From: Miltoncostaea sp963823515
Lineage (GTDB): Bacteria; Actinomycetota; Thermoleophilia; Miltoncostaeales; Miltoncostaeaceae
Reading direction: 5' to 3'
Assembly: GCA_963823515.1 (NCBI GenBank)
Contig: CAWGMB010000019.1
Location: 1 to 64,000, forward strand
DNA length: 64,000 bases
Shown here: piece by piece, positions 37,441 through 46,247 of the stretch
Layout of the letters: every line of letters begins with the position of its first letter
How positions within the stretch are numbered: the stretch's first letter is position 1
The notes under the pieces: model-generated
What the model was told of the DNA's origin: nothing
Seen by the model: the letters and a program-made list of their open reading frames with translations, nothing else
Databases searched by the model: none
Translations under genes and position numbers: made by a program

Positions 37441-37525
37441 CGACAGGCGTCTTCGAGCCGACCGGAGCCTGACCCGCCACCGACGTGCGCGCGCTTCCGA
37501 TCGGGACGGCGACGCGGCTGCTGGG

Positions 37526-38002
37526 TCAGCCGATCCGGCCCGACCCGCACGCCGACCCCCTCGGCGCTGCCCGTTGATCGGCGGTCCGGGGGATCAGCCC
37601 TCGGGCTCGTCGTGGGCGAGGCCGATCGGCGCCTTCACGACACGCACGGCGCGGGTTAAGGGCCCCGAGGAACGCTGCGAGCAGCGCTCTGCGCTCCCGT
37701 CTGTAGCCGGGATCGCCGCTACGGCGCAGATGTGCCAGCCAGCCGACGCTGAGCAGGATGTTCGCGCCCACGTAACCGGCGTGAAGGACATGCACGATCG
37801 CCGGCACCCGGAGCGCCGCCCGCTGCACCGACGCCTCGACGTCCATTCCGAGGCGCTTCTCGGCGGCGATCACGCGCCCGGCGTTGCGATGGGCGCGGCG
37901 CCGCCCTCCGGATGCCAGCACGGCGCGCCGGACGGCGAGATAGGCGGCGTAGGCGCCGATTCCGAGGGCGGCCTCCGCGCGCGCCGAGGGCGGCCGGCTC
38001 AC
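37526..38002 (-). pseudogene. Truncated PAP2/inositol-phosphotransferase-like membrane protein
   Basis: From a GTG that overlaps the upstream stop as GTGA, about 110 residues match the N-terminal half of PAP2-type membrane phosphatases: LGIGAYAAYLAVRRAVLASG, MDVEASVQRAALRVPAIVH and AGYVGANILLSVGWLAHLRR. After LLAAFLGAL the frame degenerates into Arg-rich residues, and the catalytic KxxxxxxRP and SGH motifs are absent. The C-terminal half is lost or lies beyond an indel. It is the last gene of the overlapped envelope operon. Confidence 0.65.
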
Positions 38003-38979
38003 GCCGTCGCCCCGTCCCCGATCCACCGGATGGGGTAGGAGGCGGCCCACTGGTCGGGGTACGCACGGATCATCTCGCTCCAGCCGGCGGCGAGGATCTG
38101 GAGCACCCGCCGCTCGCCGTCGGCCCCCTCGGCCCGCCGCGGCGCGTCAACCGCCGGCTCGACGATCACGCGCCAGCACCGCGGCCCCGACGGTAGGACG
38201 TGGAAGGGGACGATCGGGGCGCCGGTGATCCGTGCCAGGGAGACGATGCCGACCGGAAGGCGCGCGCGGGCGTCGAGGAAGCGAACCTCGAGAGCGCGGG
38301 GCTCACCTCCGGCACCGTCGTCTCCCAGAGCGAGCAGGGCCTCGCCCCGGCGCAGCAGGCGGGCCGCGCGAATCGCGGGCTCGGTGCGGTACATGACGCG
38401 CAGCCCGGCCGCGGTGCGCATGTGGTCGATCGCCCAGGCCAGCCAGTCGTCGGCGACGATCACCGTCGTGGGCGCCTCGAGCACGGCGCGGGGCACGGCG
38501 GTGGCGACCTCCCATCCCCCGATGTGGATGCCGGCCAGGATCAGGCCCCGGCCGGCGGCGGCCGCCCGGCGCGCGTGCTCGGCGCCCTGCACCACCACCG
38601 TCTCCCGGAACTCGTCGGGGCGGCCGAGGGCCCACAAGAGGTCGGCCGAGCGGCGCGCCTCGTTGACGAACTCCCGGCGTACGAGCCGGCGCACCTCGCG
38701 GGACCCCGGCGGCCGCCCGACGGCGTGGGCCAGGTTGACCGCGAGCCGCCGCCGCTTGGCGGGCCTCACGGCCCATTCGCATGCCCCCCCGGCGCGGGCG
38801 GCGCCGTGGGCGATCCCCGGCGGCAGGCGGGTCCCCGCCCAGGCGGAGGCGTCGATCACCCTGGCGAGGAAACGCGCCGCGACCGGACCCCGGGCGAAGG
38901 GAGCGCCGGGGCGCGGGAGCCCGTCGGGCGCGCGGCGCATCGCCTCGAGGCGGCGACGCAGACCGCCCGCCCCCCTCAC
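37999..38979 (-). CDS. LpxL/PatA-like lysophospholipid acyltransferase
   Basis: The 326-aa protein (GTG at 38979, overlapping the previous stop as GTGA; an ATG at 38940 is an alternative) has an N-terminal basic segment. The acyltransferase core is GRGLILAGIHIGGWEVATAV, in which His is the catalytic base but the usual HxxxxD is shifted to HIGGWE. The second block is ALGDDGAGGEPRALEVRFLD, and IVPFHVLPSGPRCWRVIVEP closes it. This resembles HtrB/PatA enzymes acylating glycolipids or phosphatidylinositol mannosides. The operon with a membrane-anchored protein and a PAP2-like gene points to envelope lipid synthesis. Confidence 0.88.
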   Translation of the reverse strand: MRGAGGLRRRLEAMRRAPDGLPRPGAPFARGPVAARFLARVIDASAWAGTRLPPGIAHGAARAGGACEWAVRPAKRRRLAVNLAHAVGRPPGSREVRRLVRREFVNEARRSADLLWALGRPDEFRETVVVQGAEHARRAAAAGRGLILAGIHIGGWEVATAVPRAVLEAPTTVIVADDWLAWAIDHMRTAAGLRVMYRTEPAIRAARLLRRGEALLALGDDGAGGEPRALEVRFLDARARLPVGIVSLARITGAPIVPFHVLPSGPRCWRVIVEPAVDAPRRAEGADGERRVLQILAAGWSEMIRAYPDQWAASYPIRWIGDGATA

Positions 38980-39752
38980 GTGCGCGGCTCCAGCGAGTTG
39001 AGGGTCAGGTCGTAGCGCTCGGTGAAGGTCACGTCCCCGAGCGGCGAGCCGTTGATGCTGCGGGCGCGGGACCGGAGGCGCACCGGCAGCCCGCTGCGGC
39101 GCTCGAGCCAGCGCTCCTCCACGATCCGCCCCCGCCCATCGCCCCGCTCGTCCTGGGCGATCCGGATGTGGACGGTGCCGACCGCGGCCCCGCCGACGTC
39201 GATCGTCTCCGATCCCACAACGACCAGGCGCCCCTCCTCCACGGTGTCGGTGGAATCGCAGCGGTAGGGACTCGTCGTGCCGGCGGCGCCCGCGACCAGC
39301 CAGCCCGAATCGCCGCAGCTCCACGTGGTGCTGTCGTCCTGCCCGAAGAACTGGTGTCGCTCCGTCCATCCGCGGAGGCGCTGCACGACCGGCGCCGGCC
39401 CGCGGGCGCAGACCCGCCAGGTGGTGGAGCGCGTCTGCAGCACGTCCCACCGCAACATCACCCCGCAGGGCGCCTCGGTGACCGTGATGGTCAACCGCTG
39501 CGGATAGACGTGGGTCGCGCCTCCCAGCGCGCTGACCGATTCGGAGCCGATGGTGGAGTAGACGTACACGCCTGCCGGGATCGGCGTCGGCGCCCGCGCG
39601 GCGGCCGCCCGGTAACGGGCGAGCGCGTCCTCGAGGGACGCGGGCGCGGCGGTGTCGCGGAGCACGATCCGCGGAACGACCACCGCGGCCACGACGCCGG
39701 CGAGCACCGTCGCACCGAACACCATGAGGATGACGCGCCGTCTCCTGGTCAC
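38976..39752 (-). CDS. Membrane-anchored exported protein of unknown function (258 aa)
   Basis: A single N-terminal hydrophobic helix (VILMVFGATVLAGVVAAVVV) acts as signal or anchor for an exported beta-rich domain with five cysteines: APCGVML, RVCARG, SCGDSG and YRCDST. It contains YVYSTIGSESVSALGGATHV and a terminal ERYDLTLNSL strand. I recognise no family. It is the first gene of an operon in which each gene overlaps the next by GTGA, leading into an acyltransferase, so a role in the same envelope pathway is likely. Confidence 0.75.
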   Translation of the reverse strand: MTRRRRVILMVFGATVLAGVVAAVVVPRIVLRDTAAPASLEDALARYRAAAARAPTPIPAGVYVYSTIGSESVSALGGATHVYPQRLTITVTEAPCGVMLRWDVLQTRSTTWRVCARGPAPVVQRLRGWTERHQFFGQDDSTTWSCGDSGWLVAGAAGTTSPYRCDSTDTVEEGRLVVVGSETIDVGGAAVGTVHIRIAQDERGDGRGRIVEERWLERRSGLPVRLRSRARSINGSPLGDVTFTERYDLTLNSLEPRT

Positions 39753-40309
39753 GATCCCTCCCTCGGGGTGACCCTACCCCCGACCAAGGGGCGGTCGGGA
39801 GGGGGAGACCCCCAAGGCGGTGGGTGGCGGTCGCGCTTCGCCGCCGCCGCGGGCTTCGCCCGCGCGACCGCGCCAGCCGGCGGGCGAGGTCGGGTGCGGT
39901 GATCCCTCCGAAGTTCATTCTCGGTTGGCCCCCACGATCATGGGTCACCGGGTCGTGATCGCGATGTCCCAGCCGACGCAGCGCAACGGGAGGAAGGGAC
40001 CGGTCGCCGAGCAGGCGAGGTCGAGCGCCTCCCGCCATCCGGCGAGCTACATGCCTTCGACGCGGATTCCACTCGAGGGGATCTCCGGCGTCGCCACGAA
40101 ACCGCAACCCTCGGGACAGGACACGAGCAGCGGCCCCATGCGGCCGCCCGTCGCCGGGTCGACCTCCGCACGTCCGTTCCCCGCGCCGTCCTCACCGAAT
40201 TTGTCGGTGGGCCCCCCACCGAGACCGAGGCGGACCGAGCGCTGGGCCACCTCCCGCGCCGGATTCCCAGGTCACGCCGGGCCGTCGTTCGCCCGGACGG
40301 CGGCCCGGC
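39753..40309. other. Intergenic with possible 67-aa ORF
   Basis: This stretch holds a short UUCG-type hairpin, GCGGG-CTTCG-CCCGC (about 39848-39862). A minus-strand frame from GTG 40250 to 40047 encodes 67 aa ending LLVSCPEGCGFVATPEIPSS, with a CxxxC pair, but its ribosome site is too close. I regard this ORF as unproven. Nothing else is seen. Confidence 0.4.
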
Positions 40310-40672
40310 TCAGTCCACGATCCAGGCACGAGCCCCCTCCAGGTCGTCCACGGGGAAGACCCTGACCTCGCCGGGCATCAACCAGGCGAACGCCCGGACC
40401 GAGCGCCGGATCAGGGCGGAATCGGTCACCACGGCGATGCGCTCGTACGAGGTGAACGTGCGCACGCCGAGCTTGGCGTCCTCCCACGCGGCGTCGGCCT
40501 CGTATCCCGCGAACTCCGATCCGAGCACGTAGAGCAGGCGGATCTTCTCGTGCCGGCCGAGGCGGTCCCGGATGGCCGGCACCAGGACGTCCTCGTAGTC
40601 GTCGCCCTCCACGTCGCCGATCGCCCTGATCCCCACGACGTGGTCGGGCAGGTCGGGCAGCAGCTCCAGCAT
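40310..40672 (-). CDS. SpoIIAA-like (STAS-fold) protein
   Basis: The 120-aa protein has the fold of DUF3478/SpoIIAA-like proteins: VVGIRAIGDVEGDDYEDVLV, a helix LVPAIRDRLGRHEKIRLLYV, WEDAKLGVRTFTSYERIAVV and RAFAWLMPGEVRVFPVDDLE. These are lipid-binding or regulatory domains related to anti-sigma-factor antagonists. It is followed on the same strand by nothing close; the pseudokinase gene lies 84 bases upstream. Function is unknown. Confidence 0.88.
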   Translation of the reverse strand: MLELLPDLPDHVVGIRAIGDVEGDDYEDVLVPAIRDRLGRHEKIRLLYVLGSEFAGYEADAAWEDAKLGVRTFTSYERIAVVTDSALIRRSVRAFAWLMPGEVRVFPVDDLEGARAWIVD

Positions 40673-40755
40673 CGATCGTCCTCCTCGTCCTCCTCGTTCC
40701 CCTGGGGACCCGACCCCACGAACCGCGGTCCGGCGCCGACCGGGCGCGCGCCCGC

Positions 40756-42159
40756 TCAGCCGCCGGAGGTACCGGTTCCGGCCTGGGCGACGGTGACGTC
40801 CACCGCCGAGCCCTCGACGGCCTCATCGCCCGCGGCCGGATTCTGAGCCACGACGGTCCCGGGCGACGAACCGTCCGCGGGCGCCTGCCGCACCACGCCG
40901 AGGGTCAGGCCCGCCGAGCGGAGCGCCACCGAGGCGTCCTCCACGGTGCCCCCCACCAGGTCCGGCACGTCCACCATCGGGGGACCGGTGCTGAGGGTGA
41001 CCGCCACGACCGAGCCCACCGGGATCTGCAGCCCGGCCACGGGATCCTGCGAGACGACCGAGCCCTCCGGCACGGAGGCGCTCGCCGCCTGAAGGTACCG
41101 CCCCTCCAGCCCCGCAGCGTCGAGGGCGGCGGCGGCGGCGTCCCGCGTCAGGCCGGCGAGAGCGGGCACCGCGGTGGACCCCGTCCCCTGGCTGACCGTG
41201 ACGGTCACCTCGGACCCGTCCTCGGCCTTCTCTCCGGCGGGCGGGGAGGTGGAGATCACGATGCCGCGTGCGACGGTCGCGTCGACGCGACCGTCGGTGC
41301 GGGGCGTGAAGCCGGCAGTGCGGAGCGTCGCGACCGCCTCGGCGGAAGTACGGCCCGCCACGTCGGGGATGGGCGTCGTGTTCCCGTCGCCCCCGCGGCT
41401 GAGCAGGAGGGCGGCGGCGGCGATCACGAGAAGGGCGGCGATGACGCCGATCACCCACGGCCACCGGCGGGAGGGCGGCGGATCGACAGGCGGCGGAGGC
41501 GGGAGCACGGCGGCCGTGCCGGCCAGCAGACGCGCCCGCATTCCGTCAGCGGTGGGGATGCGCCCGGCGAGCGCGTCGTCGATCGTGCGTCGCAGGTGGG
41601 CCGGGGGCGTCGAGCCGGCCAGCAGGGCCTGGAGCGTGCGGGCGACGGCGGGACACGCGGGGTCGCACCCGCCGGGGCCCGGCGCGGAGTATTGGAAGCG
41701 CGTGACCCGGACGCGGCGGCCGTCAGGCGACTGGAGCGCCGAGGCGACGACCGTGTCGGCTCGCCCCCCCTGGTGGCGCTGCACGGCCAGACATGCGTCG
41801 AGAAGCTGAACCGCGACGTCGACGGCCTCTCGAGCCGGCAGGGGGGCACGACGGCGGGCGACCTCCTCCAGAGGCGTTCCGTCAACCAGTTCGCTGGCCG
41901 TGAAGGCTCCGCCTCCGTCGATCTGGCCGGCGTCCAGCACTGCGACGGCCTCGAGGGACTCCCCGGAGAGCGCCGACATGCGGCGCCCCTCGTCGAGGAG
42001 TGTCTCGGCGGCGGCGGCGTCTCCAACGACGAAGCGCAGCGCCACCTCGCGCTCCAGATGGCGATCGTAGGCGACGTACACGCGCCCGGAGGGGCCTCCG
42101 CCGATCATCCGGATGAGCTCGTAGCGCCCGGCGAGGACGTCTCCCGGCCCCAATGTCAC
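40756..42159 (-). CDS. PASTA-domain pseudokinase
   Basis: The 467-aa protein has the architecture of a PknB-type receptor. A kinase-like domain (residues 12-215), a membrane helix (234-253, VIGVIAALLVIAAAALLL) and three extracellular PASTA repeats (about 262-328, 330-395 and 396-462) follow in order. The glycine-loop is present (MIGGGPSGRVYVA), but the ATP-anchoring Lys of VAxK is Arg42. No HRD or DFG motif exists where the C-lobe should be (RVRVTRFQYS). The kinase region is also shorter than usual, so it is very likely a pseudokinase. PASTA repeats bind peptidoglycan fragments or lipid II. It may act as a non-catalytic sensor. Confidence 0.9.
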   Translation of the reverse strand: MTLGPGDVLAGRYELIRMIGGGPSGRVYVAYDRHLEREVALRFVVGDAAAAETLLDEGRRMSALSGESLEAVAVLDAGQIDGGGAFTASELVDGTPLEEVARRRAPLPAREAVDVAVQLLDACLAVQRHQGGRADTVVASALQSPDGRRVRVTRFQYSAPGPGGCDPACPAVARTLQALLAGSTPPAHLRRTIDDALAGRIPTADGMRARLLAGTAAVLPPPPPVDPPPSRRWPWVIGVIAALLVIAAAALLLSRGGDGNTTPIPDVAGRTSAEAVATLRTAGFTPRTDGRVDATVARGIVISTSPPAGEKAEDGSEVTVTVSQGTGSTAVPALAGLTRDAAAAALDAAGLEGRYLQAASASVPEGSVVSQDPVAGLQIPVGSVVAVTLSTGPPMVDVPDLVGGTVEDASVALRSAGLTLGVVRQAPADGSSPGTVVAQNPAAGDEAVEGSAVDVTVAQAGTGTSGG

Positions 42160-42201
42160 GCGATGACCGCCACGGTGCGGGAGTCTACCCGCCGGAGTCC
42201 A

Positions 42202-44280
42202 TCAGCCCGTCGAGTGCGCGGTGCGGCCGGGCGCCGCGGCCGGATCGAGCGGCTCGGCCGACTCGAGCTGCTCGAGCTGGGCCTTCGCGTCGCCGTACAG
42301 GAGCACGAAGGCGCTGGCCGAGTAGCAGACGACCACCGCCGACGACCCGCTGACCAGGATAGAGAACAGCCACAGAGGGATGCCGGCGAGCCCGAGCAGC
42401 AGCACGAGCCCGACCCCCACCGCGATCAGCCCGACCAGAGCATTGAGGACCATGGCGACGACCGCGGTGTGGAGCCAGCGACCCCGGATCAGCGCGGTGC
42501 TGCGATCGAGAGCGGCCCGTCCGCCGAGCCCCTCCAGCATCGAGGCCGGCGCCATCAACTGGTAGCGCACGAGCTGCCGGATGCCCCACGGGATGCCGAC
42601 GACGCTGATCAGCAGAGCAACGACGATCACGATCGCCCGCGCGAGCGCGGAGAGTAGGTCGCCGCGCCGCGCGAAGGTTCGCCGGACGGCCTCGACCCCT
42701 CCGATCTCGACCCCGCCGTCGAGGCCGTGGATCAGAGTCGCCACCACCGCGGTGACGAGGACGAACCCGATCGCGTAGCCGACGCCGCCGACGACGAGCG
42801 TGAGGATCACGCTGACCGCGCCGACGCCGCGATCGCCGTCGACCAACGAGCCGATCGGTGGGATGAGCTGCAGGAGCACGACGACAAGGCCGATTACCAG
42901 CGCGACCGGACTGTAGATCAGCGCGACCTGGACGAACGGGATCGGCCGCGATCGCACGAGGAGCGGGGCCGAGACGATGATCTGGCCGGCGCGGCGGCGG
43001 CGGGCGATCGGGAGTGGGCGCACGCGGGTCCAGTCGGTGCGCGCGAGAAGCAGGCTCGCCAGCACGACGACGAGCAGGGCGCCGATCACCAGGGGCAGTG
43101 GATCGGTGCGCAGCGCGATCAGCTGATTCGACCCCCAGCTCACCACGCCGCAGAACGCATTGATCGTCTGGGCGCCGATGTCGTTGCCCGCCGGAACGAC
43201 GGCGCTCGAGGACCTGAGGTCGTCCTGCCAGTCGATCGGCTCCGACCAGCGATCCTTCGCGGCGGGCCCGGTCGGCCCGTTGAACGGCGCCGGCTGGCGC
43301 TCACCCCACCGGCCCTTGAAGGACAGCCACGCGAGCGGATCGCCGGGGTCGTCGACGGCGTCCGGAAGGACGACGACCTCGGGCTCGATGGCATCCGACG
43401 GACCGTCGGTGTTGTCGCACCCGAACCCCTCGGAGCCACTGCGACCGAGGTAGACCTCGGAGGAGTAGTAGCTCGCGTGCGAACCGCGCGACGAGTACAC
43501 CACGGGGTGCGTGCCGCGCCGCTCGAGCTTGTCGTCGTCCCAGCCGGCATGCTCGCCACCCTCGTGCTGCGCGTAGCCGACGCTGGCCGGGTCGGCGGCC
43601 AGGGCCTCCTCGACCGTCCCCGCGTCGAACACGAGCTGGATCCCCTCCCAGTCGCCCTCGTGCTTGTTGTTCCAGTCGTTGAAGTACCAGTAGGACCAGT
43701 ACTGCAGCGCCAGCTGGCCGGGCCGGTCGGCTTGGCCGACGATGTGGGCGTAGACCACGGCGGGCCGGCCGCCGGAGTAGGTGCGGAAGTCCTGCTCGTA
43801 GATGCATCCGGGGGCGAGGGCGCTGCCGGGGAAGTCGAGGTAGAAGCCCTCGCCCAGCCCGAACACGTCCGAGGCGCCGGGGCCGTTCATCAGGACCGGG
43901 TTGTCCGTGCCGAGCTGGCGCAGGAAGACCTGCGGGTTGTCGAGGACGATGTCGACCGTCGTCGGCGCGTACTGCTCGCCCTCGGTGTCGCACGGGTTCT
44001 GCTGCGCCTTGAGCATCATCACCGGCGCGTAACGATCGGCCAGGCGCTGGGCCGCGTCGTCCTGGCCGAGGGCCGGCGACGGCACGCCGGCGAGGAGCAG
44101 GAGGAGCACGAGCGCCGCGATCGCCGCCGATGCGGTCAGGGCCCCCCGTCGTGGTGGGACCGCTTCGGAGAGAGCCGGTGCGGGCGGGCGAAGCGCGATG
44201 GGGAGCCTTTCCGGAGCGGGCCGCGGCGCAGTATATGAACCGCGGAAGGACGGGAGGCGGGGTCCCAGGCGTGAGTGCAT
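42202..44280 (-). CDS. Vps62-like domain fused to a multi-TM membrane domain
   Basis: The start at 44280 gives about 692 aa. After a signal/anchor helix (ALVLLLLLAGVPSPALG), a large exported domain carries LADRYAPVMMLKAQQNPCDT, YWSYWYFNDWNNKHEGDWEG, VYSSRGSHASYYSS and EGFGCDNTDGPSD. This is the pattern of Vps62/DUF946-type and related proteins. The C-terminal 320 residues contain about seven hydrophobic helices (ALLVVVLASLLLARTD, ALIYSPVALVIGLVVVLLQL and others). No function is established. The fusion of an exported domain to a transport-like membrane half suggests sensing or secretion. Confidence 0.82.
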   Translation of the reverse strand: MHSRLGPRLPSFRGSYTAPRPAPERLPIALRPPAPALSEAVPPRRGALTASAAIAALVLLLLLAGVPSPALGQDDAAQRLADRYAPVMMLKAQQNPCDTEGEQYAPTTVDIVLDNPQVFLRQLGTDNPVLMNGPGASDVFGLGEGFYLDFPGSALAPGCIYEQDFRTYSGGRPAVVYAHIVGQADRPGQLALQYWSYWYFNDWNNKHEGDWEGIQLVFDAGTVEEALAADPASVGYAQHEGGEHAGWDDDKLERRGTHPVVYSSRGSHASYYSSEVYLGRSGSEGFGCDNTDGPSDAIEPEVVVLPDAVDDPGDPLAWLSFKGRWGERQPAPFNGPTGPAAKDRWSEPIDWQDDLRSSSAVVPAGNDIGAQTINAFCGVVSWGSNQLIALRTDPLPLVIGALLVVVLASLLLARTDWTRVRPLPIARRRRAGQIIVSAPLLVRSRPIPFVQVALIYSPVALVIGLVVVLLQLIPPIGSLVDGDRGVGAVSVILTLVVGGVGYAIGFVLVTAVVATLIHGLDGGVEIGGVEAVRRTFARRGDLLSALARAIVIVVALLISVVGIPWGIRQLVRYQLMAPASMLEGLGGRAALDRSTALIRGRWLHTAVVAMVLNALVGLIAVGVGLVLLLGLAGIPLWLFSILVSGSSAVVVCYSASAFVLLYGDAKAQLEQLESAEPLDPAAAPGRTAHSTG

Positions 44281-44385
44281 GGCAGTGCGGCACCGATCGG
44301 CCCGCTGTAGCCTGCGTCGGAGGGTTCGGCTGGTTCGCAGACGCCGAACGAGACTGGCTGACGAGGACCTAAAAGGAGGCACGCT

Positions 44386-44802
44386 ATGGCGGTGGGCCCG
44401 GTTGACGTCGTGATCATCGGCTTTCCCGGGAACAAGTTCACCGGCCGGATTGCACCTGCTCTGATGGAGCTGGTCACAGACGGCACAGTGCGCGTTCTCG
44501 ATCTACTGTTCGTTACGAAGGACGCCGACGGCGTCACGAGCGTCGTCGACCTCGTGGACCTCGACCCGGAGACGGGGCCGGCCTTCCTGGAGGTCACGGT
44601 CGCCGAGGCGGGCGCCCTCGGCCCCGACGACGCGGAGGAGGTCGCCGACGACCTCCCGAACAACAGCTCGGCGCTCCTGATCGCGTTCGAGAACAGCTGG
44701 GCGGCGAAGTTCGTCGAGGCCGTTCGCGCGGCGGACGGCGTGCTCATCGACCAGATCCGCATCCCCGCGGACGTGGCCGAAGCGGCCCTCTCGGGCAGCT
44801 AG
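44386..44802 (+). CDS. DUF6325 family protein
   Basis: This 138-aa soluble acidic protein has VDVVIIGFPGNKFTGRIAPA, VLDLLFVTKDADGVTSVVDL and SSALLIAFENSWAAKFVEAV. This is the DUF6325 pattern, related to DUF1269-type ferredoxin-like folds that lack the membrane hairpin. Function is unknown. AAAAGGAGG before the ATG gives a strong ribosome site. It is co-transcribed with the SHOCT protein 34 bases downstream, a common actinobacterial pairing. Confidence 0.9.
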   Translation: MAVGPVDVVIIGFPGNKFTGRIAPALMELVTDGTVRVLDLLFVTKDADGVTSVVDLVDLDPETGPAFLEVTVAEAGALGPDDAEEVADDLPNNSSALLIAFENSWAAKFVEAVRAADGVLIDQIRIPADVAEAALSGS

Positions 44803-44836
44803 AGGCCGGACTCCCCACCGACTGAGAGGCACTGAC

Positions 44837-45106
44837 ATGGGACTTCTACGAATGGCCACACGGACGGCCGTCGTCGCCGGCACCGCGACCGCGGTGTCCG
44901 GGCGGGTCGCCCGCCGCCAGGCGAACAGGTATGAGCAGCAGGATCAGGCGCAGTACGCGCAGCAGGCGCCGGAGCAGTACGCCCCGGCCCCCCCGGAGCA
45001 GGACGAGCAGACCGCCAAGCTGCAGGAGCTCGCGCAGCTGAACAAGCAGGGCGTGCTGACCGACGAGGAGTTCGCGGCCGCCAAGGCCAAGGTCCTCGGC
45101 ATCTGA
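44837..45106 (+). CDS. SHOCT-domain protein
   Basis: The 89-aa product has an N-terminal basic amphipathic helix and a Gln-rich linker (EQQDQAQYAQQAPEQYA). The C-terminal SHOCT domain is KLQELAQLNKQGVLTDEEFA, then AAKAKVLGI. SHOCT mediates oligomerisation. GAGAGG precedes the ATG. It is the downstream partner of the DUF6325 gene, and the pair often occurs together as a membrane-linked stress module. Confidence 0.88.
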   Translation: MGLLRMATRTAVVAGTATAVSGRVARRQANRYEQQDQAQYAQQAPEQYAPAPPEQDEQTAKLQELAQLNKQGVLTDEEFAAAKAKVLGI

Positions 45107-45140
45107 ACGAGGCCCAGCCCCCGGGGCGGATGAGCCGCTC

Positions 45141-45891
45141 GTGAGCGCGGATCACCCGTACACCCGCCTCGCAGGGGTCTACGACGAGATCGTCGTGGAC
45201 CCCTGTTACGGGCGGTGGGCGGCATTCCTGGACGAGGTCTGGCGAGCGGACGACGCCGGGGTGAGGACCGTCCTCGACGTCTGCTGCGGGACCGGTCTCA
45301 TGGCATCCGAGCTCGTCGCGCTCGGCTACCGGATCACCGGCGTGGACGCCTCGGCCGCGATGCTCGCCCGCGCCCGCCGGCTGCTCGGCCCCGACGTGCT
45401 CCTGGTCGAGGAGACGCTGCCGGACCTCACGATCGACGAGGTCTTCGACGCCGCGGTGTCAACGTTCGACGGCCTCAACTACCTCACCCCCGCCGAGCTA
45501 CGACGGACCCTGGTGACCCTGGCGGATCGAATCCGCCCCGATGGCTGGCTCGTCTTCGACGTGCACACCGATGCCATGTTGGAGTTCACCTTGGCCAACC
45601 CGGTCGTCGAGGGTGAGGCGGACGGGCATCGATTCGCGATCACGAGCATCGTGGACGCCCGCGCCCGCACGTGCGACACGCGCATCGAGGTCACCCGCGA
45701 CGGCGACGGTGACGCCTTCACCGAGCGACCACCGCCAGCACTTCTTCACAGACGGGCAGATCCGGGGGGCGCTCGCCGCCGCCGGCTTCGAGGTGGTCGC
45801 GGTCACCGACGAGTACGCCCACGAACCGGTCAACGACGCGACCCTGAGGGCGACCTGGACCGCACGGCGGCGCCTTCTGCCGCCCGCGTGA
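45141..45891 (+). pseudogene. SAM-dependent methyltransferase, frameshifted near its end
   Basis: The first 190 codons encode a class I methyltransferase: YTRLAGVYDEIVVDPCYGRW, motif I VLDVCCGTGLMASEL, GVDASAAMLARARR and FDAAVSTFDGLNYLTPAELR. At about 45721-45728 (FTE/R) the coding shifts one frame and continues SDHRQHFFTDGQIRGALAAA, GFEVVAVTDEYAHEPVNDAT and RRRLLPPA to 45891. The normal C-terminus is thus all there, so one inserted base (or a two-base loss) explains it. Substrate is unknown. It follows the SHOCT gene by 34 bases and may be co-transcribed. Confidence 0.8.
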
Positions 45892-45905
45892 GGCTCAGTT
45901 GCTGA

Positions 45906-46247
45906 CGCGCGGCGCGGCCGACATCGCTTCGCCGAGCGCTCCGCGGCGAGAGAGCACGAACCCCTGGCCCGGATGGACGAAGGTTCCCCGTGAACCGGTT
46001 GGGGCAGCGGCGAGGCGCCCGACGCCTCTCGGCGGGTCCGGGAAGGATCGGATACCGCACCACAGCGACCACAGGGCCGGCGGCACTCGGAAGAACCGCA
46101 AGAATGGACGGCGAATGCCGGTTGGCGTCTCCTCCGAAGGGCTGAAAGGCTCCAACCGGAGCCATTCGGCGCACGCGCGGACCGGCTCGACGATCGCCCA
46201 CCCGGAGTCCTGGAGCCGCCGGCGACTCCCAATGGAGAGGAAGCGAA
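45906..46247. other. Intergenic, nothing recognised
   Basis: About 340 bases with shadow frames only. A GAGAGGAAG ribosome site lies at its right end before the next ATG. Confidence 0.5.

Noticed and set aside
40047..40250. 67-aa minus-strand ORF with a CxxxC pair (SCPEGCGF).
   Set aside because: The GTG is too close to its GGGAG and no family is recognised. It is kept only as a note in the intergenic entry.
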